Assembly: GCF_007747995.1 (NCBI RefSeq)
Contig: NZ_CP036276.1
Coordinates: forward strand, 1,045,001-1,109,000
Reading direction: 5' to 3'
Length of the DNA stretch: 64,000 nucleotides
Origin: Symmachiella dynata
Lineage (GTDB): Bacteria; Planctomycetota; Planctomycetia; Planctomycetales; Planctomycetaceae
The notes below the pieces were generated by a model. It was given only the letters and a program-made list of their open reading frames with translations. It had not been told where the DNA came from and did not search any database. This document shows positions 17,576 to 27,236 of the stretch, piece by piece (within the stretch, counting starts at the first letter, position 1; each line of letters starts with the position of its first letter). The position numbers and the translations under genes are program-made.

Positions 17576-19063
17576 TTATTCGTCGTCCGATTCCGCGTCG
17601 TCGTCCGTTGCCGATTCCTCCGAGGGTGTTCCGGCTCCGCAAACCGCGAAGTCGACCGCTTCAATATCGTTTTCACGGTCAGCTTCGGAGGGGATTTCGT
17701 TGAATTCAGCGGTAGAAAGCACGAATTCAATCGCCTTGCGCTCACGGATTTGAGCGGTCAGGTTTTCAATCATGCCCGATTTTTCGAGGCGGGCACGCAA
17801 CCGGCGGGGATTTTCTCCCTGCTGCATAGCCATCATGGCGATTTCCATATCGACATCGACCGGTTGGGTTTCGATTTCTTCTTTGACCGCAATGCGGTCG
17901 AGCACGAAATGCTCTTTCAAAGCTTGCCGCGTCGTCGTCACCGCGTTTTGCCGCAATTCGTTTTCGCGGGCGCGGATCTCCGACTGCGTAAAGCCGGCTT
18001 GCTGCATCTCCAGGATTTCACGCCGCAAGGCGTTGTCCACCTGACGCATGACGAGCGATTCGGGCAATTCCCAATTCGCCGACTCGGTGATTTTCTCCAG
18101 CACTTGCGTGCGGGCCGCTTGACGTTCGTCGAATTTGGCTTGCCGCTCCAACATTTCGCGAATTTGTTTTTGCAGGTCTTCTTCGGAATCGACTCCGATT
18201 GATCCCAAAAACTCTTTGTCGAGTTCCGGCAAATTTAACGTCTTGACCTCGTGGACTTTAATCGTGACTTGGACCGTCTCGCCGCGCAAATCGACATTGG
18301 CTGCTTCGGACGAAATGGTGACTTCCGCTTCGCGGGAATCATCGGCCGACACACCTTCCATCAGTTCGTCAAAACCTTCCAACTCGGCATCGTGAAACCC
18401 GAGTGTTGGTTTGAGTTGCACTGTCTGATGGTTGAACCGACCGAGCACTTCGTCCTTGTGGGTGAAGGAGAAAGAGGCTTCGACATATTGGCCTTTTTCG
18501 GCCGGTCCCTTGTGCGTTTCCAATTCGCCATGTTGCGAAAGGAATTGCAACTGGTAAGCCTCAACGTCTTCGTCGGTGATCTCGCGGACCGGTTTGTCGA
18601 TTTTGAGACCGTTGTATTCGGGAAGGTCGAACTCGGGACGAACTTCGACGTCGAATTCGTATTCGAAATCCCCTTCTTCGGGGACCTCAATGTTCTCGAT
18701 ATTCAAGTTGGGTTCGTTGATGGCATCGAGTTCGTGCTCTTCGGAGATTTGTTCCAAGCTCTCCATGAGCAATTTCTCGCGGACCTGATCGCCAAGTTCT
18801 TTGCGGAAACGCTTTTGGATCAAATCGCGGGGAACGCGACCCGGGCGGAAGCCGGGGACTTGCGCATTGCCGACCAATTCGCTGACAGCGGCGTCGTGCA
18901 CGTCGTCGATGTCCTTGCGAGGCACGATGACATGGACGTGTTTTTTGCAGGGGCCGATGTCTTTGATCTCGACCTTCAACTCCATTTTTGCGGGTGCGTC
19001 ATTTTCAGCGACGCCTGCATCTTCAGCGGTTTCGTCTGTGGTGGTCGCTTCGTTTTCGCTCAT
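17576..19063 (-). CDS. tig: Trigger factor, ribosome-associated chaperone and prolyl isomerase
   Basis: The product is about 495 residues. ATG 19063 is used because the frame further upstream runs through the tRNA-Gly gene. The ribosome-docking signature GFRPGRVP is at about residues 71-78 after a 26-residue acidic N-terminal extension. The central part (about 190-275, GQYVEASFSF...FDELMEGV) is the FKBP-type isomerase domain, and the helical C-terminal arms (about 280-450) form the substrate cradle. The protein ends in an acidic tail (EESATDDDAESDDE). It catches nascent chains at the ribosome exit tunnel. It is followed on the same strand by two clpP genes. Confidence 0.93.
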   Translation of the reverse strand: MSENEATTTDETAEDAGVAENDAPAKMELKVEIKDIGPCKKHVHVIVPRKDIDDVHDAAVSELVGNAQVPGFRPGRVPRDLIQKRFRKELGDQVREKLLMESLEQISEEHELDAINEPNLNIENIEVPEEGDFEYEFDVEVRPEFDLPEYNGLKIDKPVREITDEDVEAYQLQFLSQHGELETHKGPAEKGQYVEASFSFTHKDEVLGRFNHQTVQLKPTLGFHDAELEGFDELMEGVSADDSREAEVTISSEAANVDLRGETVQVTIKVHEVKTLNLPELDKEFLGSIGVDSEEDLQKQIREMLERQAKFDERQAARTQVLEKITESANWELPESLVMRQVDNALRREILEMQQAGFTQSEIRARENELRQNAVTTTRQALKEHFVLDRIAVKEEIETQPVDVDMEIAMMAMQQGENPRRLRARLEKSGMIENLTAQIRERKAIEFVLSTAEFNEIPSEADRENDIEAVDFAVCGAGTPSEESATDDDAESDDE

Positions 19064-19248
19064 AATCGGCAGGCCTATCGGCTCACAATTCATTTCTCTG
19101 TGAAAAAGTAGCAAGAACCGGCCGGGACATCGCCATGTCGGCGGCAAATCACGAAATCGGGACGCCAACCGTTTTTTTGGTCGGCCGCACGAAGTGAATG
19201 ACAGCAGCATTCGACGTGCGGCTGTTTTGCCGGGTGCCAATAAAAAAA

Positions 19249-19320
19249 AGCGGGTGATGGGGATCGAACCCACGACAACCACGTTGGCAACGTGGTGCTC
19301 TACCACTGAGCTACACCCGC
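19249..19320 (-). tRNA. tRNA-Gly (anticodon GCC)
   Basis: Read on the minus strand, the sequence starts GCGGGTGTAGCTCAGTGG, has the D-arm AGCTCAGTGGTAGAGC, an anticodon stem CCACG/CGTGG around loop TTGCCAA, a T-arm with GGTTCGATCC, and a 3' acceptor strand CACCCGC pairing with GCGGGTG, followed by discriminator T. The anticodon GCC reads GGC and GGT glycine codons. CCA is not encoded. It sits between tig and the sufS 3' region. Confidence 0.97.
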
Positions 19321-19801
19321 AGTACTCGGCGTTATAACAAAGCTTAGGCCGTCGACTCAAGTCAACGGACCCATTCCAGCGCTCACAATTTTGAAAAACT
19401 TCCATCTGGAGGGAATGAACCCCGCAAGTGGACAGTTTTTTAGCCGATTTTGGCGGAAAGCAACCGCGCCCAGAACAGCGGCACCCAACACCCACCGCCG
19501 CGTTCCTTCGCTTTAGCCTCGAATCACCAGCCCGCAAGGGGTCGGATTCTCGGGGTGTGCGGAGGTGGGTGCTGGCCCGCTATCGAGGTCATTTCACACT
19601 GGTACCAAATGCGAATTACCTGTCTGGACAAATCCTACATTTTAGACCCCAAAGAACAAGTAGGGAAATCACTCCTTTTTAAGAGATAAATTTCCCGAAA
19701 TTGCTCGGTGGACCAGCAAAACCCTACTATTCCTTCGGCGAGCGGCATGAACGCATCAACGATGCTGCATTTCATGCGGATGTCAGCCAGCTTCGTTGTG
19801 A
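19321..19801. other. Intergenic region with a strong potential RNA fold
   Basis: This stretch between tRNA-Gly and the 3' end of sufS has no convincing gene. It contains a long-range inverted pair, CACCCACC at 19489-19496 with GGTGGGTG at 19564-19571, extended by CCGC/GCGG. Inside is a hairpin GAATC/GATTC (19521-19525, 19545-19549) capped by CCC-GCAA-GGG, a GNRA-type tetraloop. This may be a structured RNA, but no known family is recognised. Confidence 0.4.
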
Positions 19802-21055
19802 TTAAGCCAGCCGAAAGACTTTTCGCGCATAGAGTATCGCTTCAGCCAGAGCGTCGACCTCTTCCAGCGTGTTATAAAACGCAAAGCTGGCCCGTGATGT
19901 CGAGGAGACCTGCAGCCAATCGTGCAGCGGCATCGTGCAATGGTGTCCGACGCGGATTTCGACCCCTTTGCGATCCAGCAATTCCCCCATATCGTGGGAA
20001 TGCAGACCTTCAACGGCGAAGCTGACAATCGACCCTTTATGCTCCGGAGCTGGGCCGAAAATTCTCAGGCCGGGGATTTCTGCCAAGCGTTCCTGCGCGC
20101 GGACCGTCAATTGGTGCTCCTGAGCGGCAATTGCTTCAAATCCCAAATCGGTGACATAGTCGATTGCAGTTCCCAAGGCGATGGCCTGTGCGATTGGCAG
20201 TGTGCCCGCCTCGAATTTCGCCGGCAAATCCGCCGGTTCAAAGCGGTCTTCGTAGACATAGCGAATCATATTCCCGCCACCCAGAAATGGGTCCATGGCG
20301 TTCAGCAAGGCTGCTTTGCCGTACAGAACACCGATTCCGGTGGGGCCGTAAATTTTGTGTCCCGAAAAGGCGAGAAAATCGATGTCGCTTGCCTGCACAT
20401 CGACCGGCTGGTGGGGGACGCTTTGCGCACCATCGACCAGGATCACCGCTCCCACAGCATGAGCGCGGCGGGCCAATTCGTCGATAGGATTGATCGTCCC
20501 CAGCACATTCGACATTCCTGTGACGGCGACGAGCTTTGTTTTTTCCGTGAGAACTTCGTCCAGTCGCGTCAGATCCAACCGGCCATCGGGCGTCAGCGGT
20601 AGGTACCGCAGCGTTGCTCCGGTGGCGGCCGCAGCTTGTTGCCAAGGGACCAAGTTGGCGTGGTGTTCCATCAGGTTGACGAGGATTTCATCGCCGGCGG
20701 AGAGAAATTTGCGAGCCCAGCCGTGCGCAACCAGATTGATGGCAGCGGTCGTTCCGGCAGTAAAAATGACCTCTTCGACCGCGGCGGTGTTGAGCAGGTT
20801 TTGTACGGTTTCGCGGGCGTTTTCGAGTTCGGTTGTCACTTGATCGCCGAGTGTGTGGACGCCGCGGTGCACGTTGGCGTTGTAGTTTTCGTAGCACTCG
20901 GTGACCTTATCGATCACGCATTGCGGTTTCTGGGTGGTGGCGCCGTTGTCGAGATAGATCAGCGGCCGCCCTTCAGCGAGCGGCTTGCCCAGAATGGGAA
21001 AGTCGTTGCGGACGGCTGAGACATCGAGCGTTGGTTGCAATGCGGATTTTGTCAT
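19802..21055 (-). CDS. sufS: Cysteine desulfurase SufS
   Basis: This 417-residue PLP enzyme takes sulfur from L-cysteine, giving alanine and a persulfide used for Fe-S cluster assembly. The PLP lysine is K234 in FSGHKIYGPTG; H131-H132 (MEHHANLVPW) stacks on the cofactor; and the persulfide cysteine is C373 in RVGHHCTMPLH. Length and motifs match group II (SufS/CsdA) desulfurases. The sufU scaffold gene lies 41 bases downstream of... the opposite side: sufU ends at 21097 and is therefore transcribed first, with sufS next. The pairing supports a SUF-type pathway in the cytoplasm. Confidence 0.96.
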   Translation of the reverse strand: MTKSALQPTLDVSAVRNDFPILGKPLAEGRPLIYLDNGATTQKPQCVIDKVTECYENYNANVHRGVHTLGDQVTTELENARETVQNLLNTAAVEEVIFTAGTTAAINLVAHGWARKFLSAGDEILVNLMEHHANLVPWQQAAAATGATLRYLPLTPDGRLDLTRLDEVLTEKTKLVAVTGMSNVLGTINPIDELARRAHAVGAVILVDGAQSVPHQPVDVQASDIDFLAFSGHKIYGPTGIGVLYGKAALLNAMDPFLGGGNMIRYVYEDRFEPADLPAKFEAGTLPIAQAIALGTAIDYVTDLGFEAIAAQEHQLTVRAQERLAEIPGLRIFGPAPEHKGSIVSFAVEGLHSHDMGELLDRKGVEIRVGHHCTMPLHDWLQVSSTSRASFAFYNTLEEVDALAEAILYARKVFRLA

Positions 21056-21096
21056 CGTGCTATTTTACTTTTTGTACGACGGTGAGGCGTTGCGGA

Positions 21097-21489
21097 TCAA
21101 TTCTCCGCCGGAGTGCCATCGAGTGAATAGACCATCGTTTTGAGGACCTTAAAACCAAGCAGGCCGCACTTTTGGCGGGTGGCGGTCAACTGGACTTTGA
21201 GTAGGTCCAACATTTGTTGCGCATCGAAATCCCGCAATTCCTCGAGAGTTTTGCCCTCGATTTCTTCGACCAGCATCGATGCGGCCGCCTGACTAATCGC
21301 GCAGCCGTGCCCCTCGAACCATGCCTCTTGGACTTTGCCCGAATCATCGACTTTGAGGGCGAGTTGGATTTCGTCGCCACAAATCGGATTTTTGTCCCGG
21401 TGCATGCACGTGGGATTCTCGAGCGGACCTTTGTGGTACGGGGACTCGAAGTGGTCAAGAATATGTTCTTGGTAAAGATCGTCGCTCAC
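21097..21489 (-). CDS. sufU: Fe-S assembly protein SufU (NifU/IscU-like, zinc type)
   Basis: This 130-residue protein has the ligand set C37-x-D39 (ICGDE), C63 (GHGCAISQ) and C108 (RQKCGLL). In SufU these bind zinc and accept sulfur from SufS; in IscU they hold the nascent cluster. The GHGCAIS segment and the direct pairing with sufS favour SufU. It is the promoter-proximal gene of a two-gene minus-strand operon, with sufS starting 41 bases downstream. No sufBCD is present in the window. Confidence 0.93.
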   Translation of the reverse strand: MSDDLYQEHILDHFESPYHKGPLENPTCMHRDKNPICGDEIQLALKVDDSGKVQEAWFEGHGCAISQAAASMLVEEIEGKTLEELRDFDAQQMLDLLKVQLTATRQKCGLLGFKVLKTMVYSLDGTPAEN

Positions 21490-21539
21490 GTCGCGACACC
21501 TGTTACTTTCATTAAGAGAAATTGTCGAAGCCAGAGTAG

Positions 21540-21557
21540 GGTGCGTCGTGACGCACC
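21540..21557. repeat. 18-bp palindrome, copy 1
   Basis: GGTGCGTCGTGACGCACC has 8-bp perfect arms and a two-base centre. A near-identical copy follows at 21726. Confidence 0.7.
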
Positions 21558-21600
21558 GTACGGGGTTGTTTGGTTATGTGATGACTGTCCGGTGTTGTCT

Positions 21601-21633
21601 CCCTCTCCCTCTGGGAGAGGGCCGGGGTGAGGG
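21601..21633. repeat. REP-like hairpin repeat, copy 1
   Basis: CCCTCTCCC and GGGAGAGGG form a 9-bp stem with a TCT loop, followed by CCGGGGTGAGGG. The same 33-35 base unit occurs at 27129 and 47309, always intergenic. Confidence 0.8.
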
Positions 21634-21725
21634 TTTTCGCATAAATTGCGATTCCCCACCGTAATCAGACGAGACTTACGTTAAGTCGTAGTGCATTGGG
21701 TTTAATATCCGTCCTGCAGAGATAA

Positions 21726-21743
21726 GGTGCGTCATGACGCACC
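21726..21743. repeat. 18-bp palindrome, copy 2
   Basis: GGTGCGTCATGACGCACC is a perfect 18-bp palindrome and differs from the copy at 21540 only at the centre. Confidence 0.7.
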
Positions 21744-21814
21744 CCACGTTCGGCGGCGCTATGTTTTTTGCATTTTAGGCCCATCGCTGTGCCAAGCCAA
21801 GTCGCGGGGCTGTT

Positions 21815-23698
21815 TTAAGCTTTACGGATGAAGTGCGAGGCGTAGCTGCGGACCTGTTGGCCGTTCAGAACGTGGACGAGTCGTAATTGCTGGACAGTTG
21901 ACTGACTGAAACGGCCCAGTGGAACATGCACCAGCCGTTTGCGGAATTTTTTTGCCAACCGCCGCCACCCGGGACCGGGCGGCAGGGAACTCAGCAGGGC
22001 GATGTGCCGCTCATTGCTGTGTAGACACGCGGCCGCCACGAGGCGTTCTTCCAAGGTTTCTGTGAAGTCCAGACGGGGGTCCATCCAGATGTCGGGGACC
22101 GGTCGCGGCGGAAACAGGAACATCGCCCCGCCGTACGTCGCCATGCCGATACCCGGTCCGACCATCTCCTTGTGGTAGTCGGTCGCGAACAGTGCCAGCG
22201 TTGATTCGTCGTGATGCTCGGCCATCCAGGTCACCCGCCAGGGATAATCACGCGGATCGGCGGGAGAATCGAACAACATCACCACGCAATCCAAGCCGCC
22301 GCGACTGGGAGGGATGACTTTGACGTATAAATCACCCGTGTGCCAGTTTCGCAGGGTCTCGCGGATGTCTAGGCCATCCATAATGCTGCAGTTGAATTTT
22401 TCACTGCGGGCCAAGTCCGCACCGATGATGGCGTTGGCCTGATCTTTGACGTGCGTGCGGAAGTTTTCGATCGCCACATCTTCGGGCGGCCAGCTACATT
22501 GACGGTAGGGATCCCACCGATATTCCCAACGCTCTTGTTCGGCCTTGTCCGGCCGACGCTGCAGTTCACAGGTGCGCCACGACACGGGAGAACCGGGGAG
22601 GCGGCTTTTCAGTCCCACGATATCGCCGTCGGGTAAACGTGCGCGGCCGATGCTGAGCGGAATCGTTTCAAAGGGGAGATTGTCTTGGTATGGATAATCG
22701 CGAGCCGTCTCGGCGACGTGCATGGCGAATTGATCGCCGGCGAATTGCTGGGCGGCGATCACCAGTGTGTACAAATCGGGCGTGAGCCGCCGTTCGACAA
22801 GCGAGAGGTTGCGCACGTATTTCAAGTATTGCGCAAACAGATGCGGCGTAAGGGGGCGCGCGCGGTTGCCGAATTCCTTGCGATATTTTTTGCGCGAGAC
22901 GAGCAACAATTCTTTGACGCCGTCGATCGATAGGTTTTCGTCGTCATCCAATTCGGCGCGGGCTCGTTCATACAACCCGGTAATGAACGGCAATTCGCCC
23001 AGCATAAACGCCAACGTTTTGGGGTCCGCTTGATAGCTATCGGTGTCGAACACCTCATCATCTTCGGGCGGGTTTTCCGGCGGCTGGGTATAGGCTTCGC
23101 GGATCCAGGGCCAATCGACGAGTGAACAAATCAGCAGGATCGAATCGAAGCGGCGTTCCAATTCGCGCAGTCGGGCTCCCATGGCGGCAATGCGGTCGCA
23201 GACTTGATCCTGCCGTGGACGAGGAATCGCCGGCAAAATTCCGGCGGCGAATTTCTCCAGCGGCACCTGTTTGAGCGCATAAGGATCGGGCAGCACGGTG
23301 CTTGTTTCGACGAACTCCTCGGTCTCCAGATCAATAAACGCGCGATGCATGTGCTCCTGAATGGCGATCCTCAGCCCGGCGATCACGCCTTGGCAGGGAT
23401 CGATCGGCACATAACTGGCTTGCGGGTCGTCAGGATCGGAGGCGGTGTCGTCGGCATCGGGCGTCCACTGGGTCCCATACCCGGGCAAGCTTTCTCGCTG
23501 CATCACCAACGAGACTGTCGGCAGGTATTCAATCGCCGCTTCGACATCGCATTGAAATGATGGCGGAAGCGGAACCGCGAGGCAATCAAATTGTTCCGAC
23601 AACATCACCCGTCGCACTTCTAGGGCGCAATCTCCGCTGCCGTGAATGATCGGCAGGACGCGGATTTTGGGGCTGATGCGGAGGAAGTCGCTGGGCAC
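21815..23698 (-). CDS. Large protein of unknown function, partner of a MoxR-like ATPase
   Basis: The product is about 627 residues if GTG 23698 is the start. The open frame continues upstream to 24052, but that part translates the heptamer array and overlaps the ATPase gene, so it is probably not coding. The N-terminus has a beta strand and turn, IRVLPIIHGSGDCALEVRR, then DCLAVPLPPSFQ. A helical middle follows, and a C-terminal half contains FATDYHKEMVGPGIGMATYGG and LHSNERHIALLSSLPPGPGW. There are no signal peptide or membrane helices. I do not recognise the family. Position directly after a MoxR-like ATPase suggests it is the ATPase's substrate or adaptor. Confidence 0.7.
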   Translation of the reverse strand: MPSDFLRISPKIRVLPIIHGSGDCALEVRRVMLSEQFDCLAVPLPPSFQCDVEAAIEYLPTVSLVMQRESLPGYGTQWTPDADDTASDPDDPQASYVPIDPCQGVIAGLRIAIQEHMHRAFIDLETEEFVETSTVLPDPYALKQVPLEKFAAGILPAIPRPRQDQVCDRIAAMGARLRELERRFDSILLICSLVDWPWIREAYTQPPENPPEDDEVFDTDSYQADPKTLAFMLGELPFITGLYERARAELDDDENLSIDGVKELLLVSRKKYRKEFGNRARPLTPHLFAQYLKYVRNLSLVERRLTPDLYTLVIAAQQFAGDQFAMHVAETARDYPYQDNLPFETIPLSIGRARLPDGDIVGLKSRLPGSPVSWRTCELQRRPDKAEQERWEYRWDPYRQCSWPPEDVAIENFRTHVKDQANAIIGADLARSEKFNCSIMDGLDIRETLRNWHTGDLYVKVIPPSRGGLDCVVMLFDSPADPRDYPWRVTWMAEHHDESTLALFATDYHKEMVGPGIGMATYGGAMFLFPPRPVPDIWMDPRLDFTETLEERLVAAACLHSNERHIALLSSLPPGPGWRRLAKKFRKRLVHVPLGRFSQSTVQQLRLVHVLNGQQVRSYASHFIRKA

Positions 23699-23712
23699 GG
23701 GGGGGATAGGCC

Positions 23713-23845
<133 letters not shown>

Positions 23846-23885
23846 GTCGGGTTGTGTGCTTGCTGCATCTCTGTCGACGGGCGAC

Positions 23886-24854
23886 TTATGTGTCGTCGTC
23901 GTCATCATCAAACTCATCGTCGTCCTGGTAGTCGGGGTGCAGGGGGTCGCCGGGGTTGAAGAAGAAATCGCCCAGGCCCATGGGGACGTTGGTGCCGCCC
24001 AAGGTTTGCGACTTGCGGTCGGCCAACGATTGCAGGTCGAGCGCCTCTTCACCCAGGCAGCGTTCCAGCGACTCGCGCCAGGCGGCGTCTTTGCTCAGGG
24101 GATGATCGGAATCCTGCGACAGTCGCTTGACGGCATACCGCAGTAAATTGATGCCGTCGCGGGTCGAGAAATCGAGTTTTAGCTCGTGCGCCTGTTGCAG
24201 AAATTCGACCGTGAGGTTGAGCATCTCTTCTTCGGCGAACGGCAGGTGGTACTTGAGGATCGCCAATTCGTCTTCGCGGCTGGGAAACGACAGTCCGAGC
24301 GTCGGTTGCAGGCGGCTGAGGATGTAGTCGGGGATTTCGAAGGTCGACTCGTCGTCGTTCATCGTCACCGCACAGCGGAAGTCCTTGTGGGCGTGGATCG
24401 TGATGCCTGCCACGATCGATTCGACGTAGCGACGATGATCCAGCAGCGGAGCCAAACTGGCCCACGACTTTTCGTTCATCCGGTTGCCTTCGTCGAGAAT
24501 GCAGATGCCGCCGCGAATCATGGCGGTCACCAGCGGCGAGGCGTGATAGGCGATTTTTCCGCTTTCAGCCAGTACGGGGGTGACCAGCAGGTCCTCGGGG
24601 CGGGTGTCGGCCGTGCATTGGTAGATGTACAGGTCCTGCTTGCGGACCCGCGCGCCGGACATACCCAGCGTGGTCTTGCCGATACCGGGCGTGCCGACCA
24701 ACCGGGGTGTGAGCGCCAAATCGGCGTCATCGACCACTAGCCAGCAGGCCAGTAGCTGTTTGAGGATTTCTTCCTGTCCGATCCAATGTCCGTCCGACTC
24801 ATCAGGACGGCCGAGTTGGAGCGTCGTTCCGTCGATTTCAGTGGATACAATCAT
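23886..24854 (-). CDS. MoxR-like AAA+ ATPase
   Basis: This 322-residue ATPase has Walker [10 protein letters not shown] (K60), Walker B ICILDEGN (D121, E122), a sensor-like TMNDDES segment, and an arginine in ILSRLQP. MoxR-type ATPases remodel or activate partner proteins, often ones encoded next door. The C-terminus is a strongly acidic tail ([12 protein letters not shown]). It is upstream of the unknown 627-residue protein on the same strand, separated by the heptamer array. No vWA protein, the usual MoxR partner, follows immediately. Confidence 0.87.
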   Translation of the reverse strand: MIVSTEIDGTTLQLGRPDESDGHWIGQEEILKQLLACWLVVDDADLALTPRLVGTPGIGKTTLGMSGARVRKQDLYIYQCTADTRPEDLLVTPVLAESGKIAYHASPLVTAMIRGGICILDEGNRMNEKSWASLAPLLDHRRYVESIVAGITIHAHKDFRCAVTMNDDESTFEIPDYILSRLQPTLGLSFPSREDELAILKYHLPFAEEEMLNLTVEFLQQAHELKLDFSTRDGINLLRYAVKRLSQDSDHPLSKDAAWRESLERCLGEEALDLQSLADRKSQTLGGTNVPMGLGDFFFNPGDPLHPDYQDDDEFDDDDDDT

Positions 24855-25030
24855 GCGGTTTTTGTGGCGATATTATGGAGTAAGCGAGGAATAATTTTCA
24901 AAAAAGCGGGGTGGCCGTTATTATACCAGCCCACCGGCGCAGGGGACAGAGGCGGCGTCAACGCAAGCGGCGATCGGTTCGGGGTTAAACTGCCTGGAAT
25001 CTCACCGCGGATCATTTTACGAGTACTTTC

Positions 25031-25780
25031 ATGAGCAAGCAGACACCGATTCCGACAAGCCCCAAAGACGTTGTTGAGGACCGGGTCTTGTTATCCGGAC
25101 CCCGGTCGCGGACGGATGAATTCTTTCGGGTATTGCGGATCGTGCGCGAATTCATCCGCGGGTTTCGCGCCTTGCACTTTCTGGGACCCTGCGTGACCGT
25201 ATTTGGTTCGGCCCGATTTGAACCGGGACATCGTTATTACGAACTCGCCCGCGAAATCGGCCGCGGCATCAGCAAGCTGGGCTTTGTGACGATCACCGGC
25301 GGCGGACCGGGCATCATGGAGGCCGCCAATCGCGGAGCGCACGAAGCGGGCGGGCAGAGTATCGGTTGCAACATCGTACTCCCGGAAGAACAAGAGCCGA
25401 ATCCTTACGTCGATAAGACGGTCACCTTTAGGTACTTCTTTGTCCGCAAGGTGATGCTGGTCAAGTATTCGCAGGCATTTGTGATCATGCCGGGCGGCTT
25501 CGGCACGATGGACGAAGCCTTCGAGGCGGGGACGCTGATTCAAACGGCAAAAATTCACGACTTCCCCGTGATTTTCGTGGGAGTCGAATACTGGGACCGG
25601 CTGTTTCGGTTTCTGCGCGAGGATATGGTGAGTGAGGGGACGATCAACGAAAACGAATACAGCCTGTTCACGTTGACCGATTCGGTCGAGGAGGTCATGG
25701 AAATCCTTGAAGCTTGCCCCTCAACGCAGATCTCTACACCCCCTCAAAAACAACCAACCCGCAGTTGGGAGTTGGCCTAA
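25031..25780 (+). CDS. LOG family protein (TIGR00730-type Rossmann fold)
   Basis: This 249-residue protein carries the LOG family signatures GGGPGIMEAAN (90-100) and PGGFGTMDE (154-162). In characterised members these bind the nucleotide and act as a cytokinin riboside 5'-monophosphate phosphoribohydrolase; related ones cleave other nucleotide 5'-monophosphates at the N-glycosidic bond. A 50-residue N-terminal extension with a basic stretch precedes the core. It stands alone and is divergent from the MoxR-like gene. The exact substrate here is unknown. Confidence 0.88.
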   Translation: MSKQTPIPTSPKDVVEDRVLLSGPRSRTDEFFRVLRIVREFIRGFRALHFLGPCVTVFGSARFEPGHRYYELAREIGRGISKLGFVTITGGGPGIMEAANRGAHEAGGQSIGCNIVLPEEQEPNPYVDKTVTFRYFFVRKVMLVKYSQAFVIMPGGFGTMDEAFEAGTLIQTAKIHDFPVIFVGVEYWDRLFRFLREDMVSEGTINENEYSLFTLTDSVEEVMEILEACPSTQISTPPQKQPTRSWELA

Positions 25781-25889
25781 TCCGACTCCGCTACTGGAAT
25801 TCGTCGAAATGCCGAGAACATCCCATCACCCATCAAGAGACGGCACCCAAGATTAGAACCTCCCGAATGCCGAATGTAGCACTGTCGTT

Positions 25890-27074
25890 CTAAGCGGCGC
25901 CATAAACTCCGTTTGCCGCTGCCACGCCGGCACCGGGGGTGATGGAAATGCCTTGATCGGTCAAGCAGCGTTCCAGCGCCGCTAATAACAACAGGACATT
26001 GCGATTGCTGCTAGCTGCACCCATCAGGCCGATCCGCCAGGTCTTGCCTGCCATTGGGCCGAGGCCGCCGCCAATTTCGATGCCGAATTCGCCCAGCAGT
26101 TGTTTGCGGACGGCGGCGTCATCGACTCCAGCGGGAATCACCACAGCATTGAGTTGCGGTAGCCGGTGGTCGGCGGGGACGGCGTATTGAATGCCCAGCG
26201 CCTCCAATCCGGCGCAGAGGGCCAGGTGATTTTGGCGATGCCGGTCGAAGCGGTTTTCTAATCCTTCTTCCAGCACCAACCTGAGGGCTTCGTGCAGGGC
26301 GTAGTTCATGTTGATCGGAGCGGTGTGATGGTAGGCACGTTTGCCTCCCCAATAATTGCGGACCATCGACATGTCGAGGTACCAACTGGCGACTTTGGTT
26401 TTGCGGGCGTCCATCACCTCTAATGCAGCTGCACTAAAACTCACCGGCGCCAGGCCGGGTGGGCAGCTGAGGCATTTTTGTGTGCCGCTATAAACGGCAT
26501 CGACGTTCCAAGCATCAATCTCGACCGGGACGCCTCCCAGGGAGGTCACCGTGTCGAGCAATAGCAACGCGCCGGCGTCATGCACGACGCGGCTGATCTC
26601 TTCAATCGGTTGCAGCGCGCCGGTGGAGGTTTCCGCATGAATCAAGCCGACGACTTTGGGTTTCACACGGGCGACGACTTCGGCGATCTCGTCAGCGTCG
26701 AAGACTTCGCCGAAGGGGCGTTCGATGGTGGTGACCTCGGCTCCGGCGCGGGCAGCGACGTCGGCCATCCGGGTGCCGAACACGCCGTTGACCCCCACGA
26801 CCATGCGATCACCCGGTTCGATGAGGTTCACCACGCAGGTTTCCATCCCCGCACTGCCGGTCCCGCTGACGGCGAGTGTCAGTTCGTTCTTCGTGCGAAA
26901 CACCTCGCGCAACATCGATTGCATCTCATCCATGACACCCAGGAAGTAGGGATCGAGATGTCCCACAATCGGCGCGCTCAAAGCGGCCAGCACACGGGAA
27001 TCAACATCACTGGGACCCGGACCCATCAAAATGCGCTGCGGGGCGGTCGTTGTGGTGGATTGAACAGCAGCCAT
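25890..27074 (-). CDS. PLP-dependent alanine-glyoxylate/serine-type aminotransferase
   Basis: This 394-residue fold-type I PLP enzyme has GPGPSDVD at the N-terminus, the cofactor aspartate in [11 protein letters not shown] (D174), and the PLP lysine K200 in [13 protein letters not shown]. These match the class V family of alanine-glyoxylate and serine-glyoxylate aminotransferases, which move an amino group between alanine or serine and glyoxylate. It probably works in glyoxylate or glycine/serine metabolism in the cytoplasm. The precise donor cannot be assigned from sequence. It appears monocistronic. Confidence 0.9.
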   Translation of the reverse strand: MAAVQSTTTTAPQRILMGPGPSDVDSRVLAALSAPIVGHLDPYFLGVMDEMQSMLREVFRTKNELTLAVSGTGSAGMETCVVNLIEPGDRMVVGVNGVFGTRMADVAARAGAEVTTIERPFGEVFDADEIAEVVARVKPKVVGLIHAETSTGALQPIEEISRVVHDAGALLLLDTVTSLGGVPVEIDAWNVDAVYSGTQKCLSCPPGLAPVSFSAAALEVMDARKTKVASWYLDMSMVRNYWGGKRAYHHTAPINMNYALHEALRLVLEEGLENRFDRHRQNHLALCAGLEALGIQYAVPADHRLPQLNAVVIPAGVDDAAVRKQLLGEFGIEIGGGLGPMAGKTWRIGLMGAASSNRNVLLLLAALERCLTDQGISITPGAGVAAANGVYGAA

Positions 27075-27128
27075 GGAAAAGTCCTCAAGGAAAACGTCGT
27101 CAAAAAGGTCGCCACAGAAAATATTACC

Positions 27129-27161
27129 CCCTCTCCCTCTCGGAGAGGGCCGGGGTGAGGG
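27129..27161. repeat. REP-like hairpin repeat, copy 2
   Basis: This is the same unit as at 21601, with loop TCT and one changed base (CGGAGAGGG). It lies just upstream of the aminotransferase start. Confidence 0.8.
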
Positions 27162-27236
27162 CCGTCGCGCAATGCAACGCCCCCTATCCTAACCAGCTGC
27201 TGCAAAGAAACGAAATGTGCGTCGCAAAATCTCCGC

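Larger units (their letters stand above)
21490..21814. other. Intergenic region rich in palindromic repeats
   Basis: No gene is supported here. The region holds two copies of an 18-bp palindrome (21540-21557 and 21726-21743) and one REP-like hairpin (21601-21633). Such clusters commonly mark gene ends or transcription termination zones. It lies between the 3' end of the unknown large gene and the promoter side of sufU. Confidence 0.6.

Noticed and set aside
18251-19111. 286-codon plus-strand frame opposite tig
   Set aside because: Phe/Val/Asp-rich shadow of tig with no recognisable domain.
17576-19537. 653-codon frame extending tig upstream
   Set aside because: The extension runs through the tRNA-Gly gene and reads as nonsense; tig starts at 19063.
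19428-19682. 84-codon plus-strand frame between tRNA-Gly and sufS
   Set aside because: Overlaps the candidate RNA fold, has no ribosome binding site, and has no recognisable domain.
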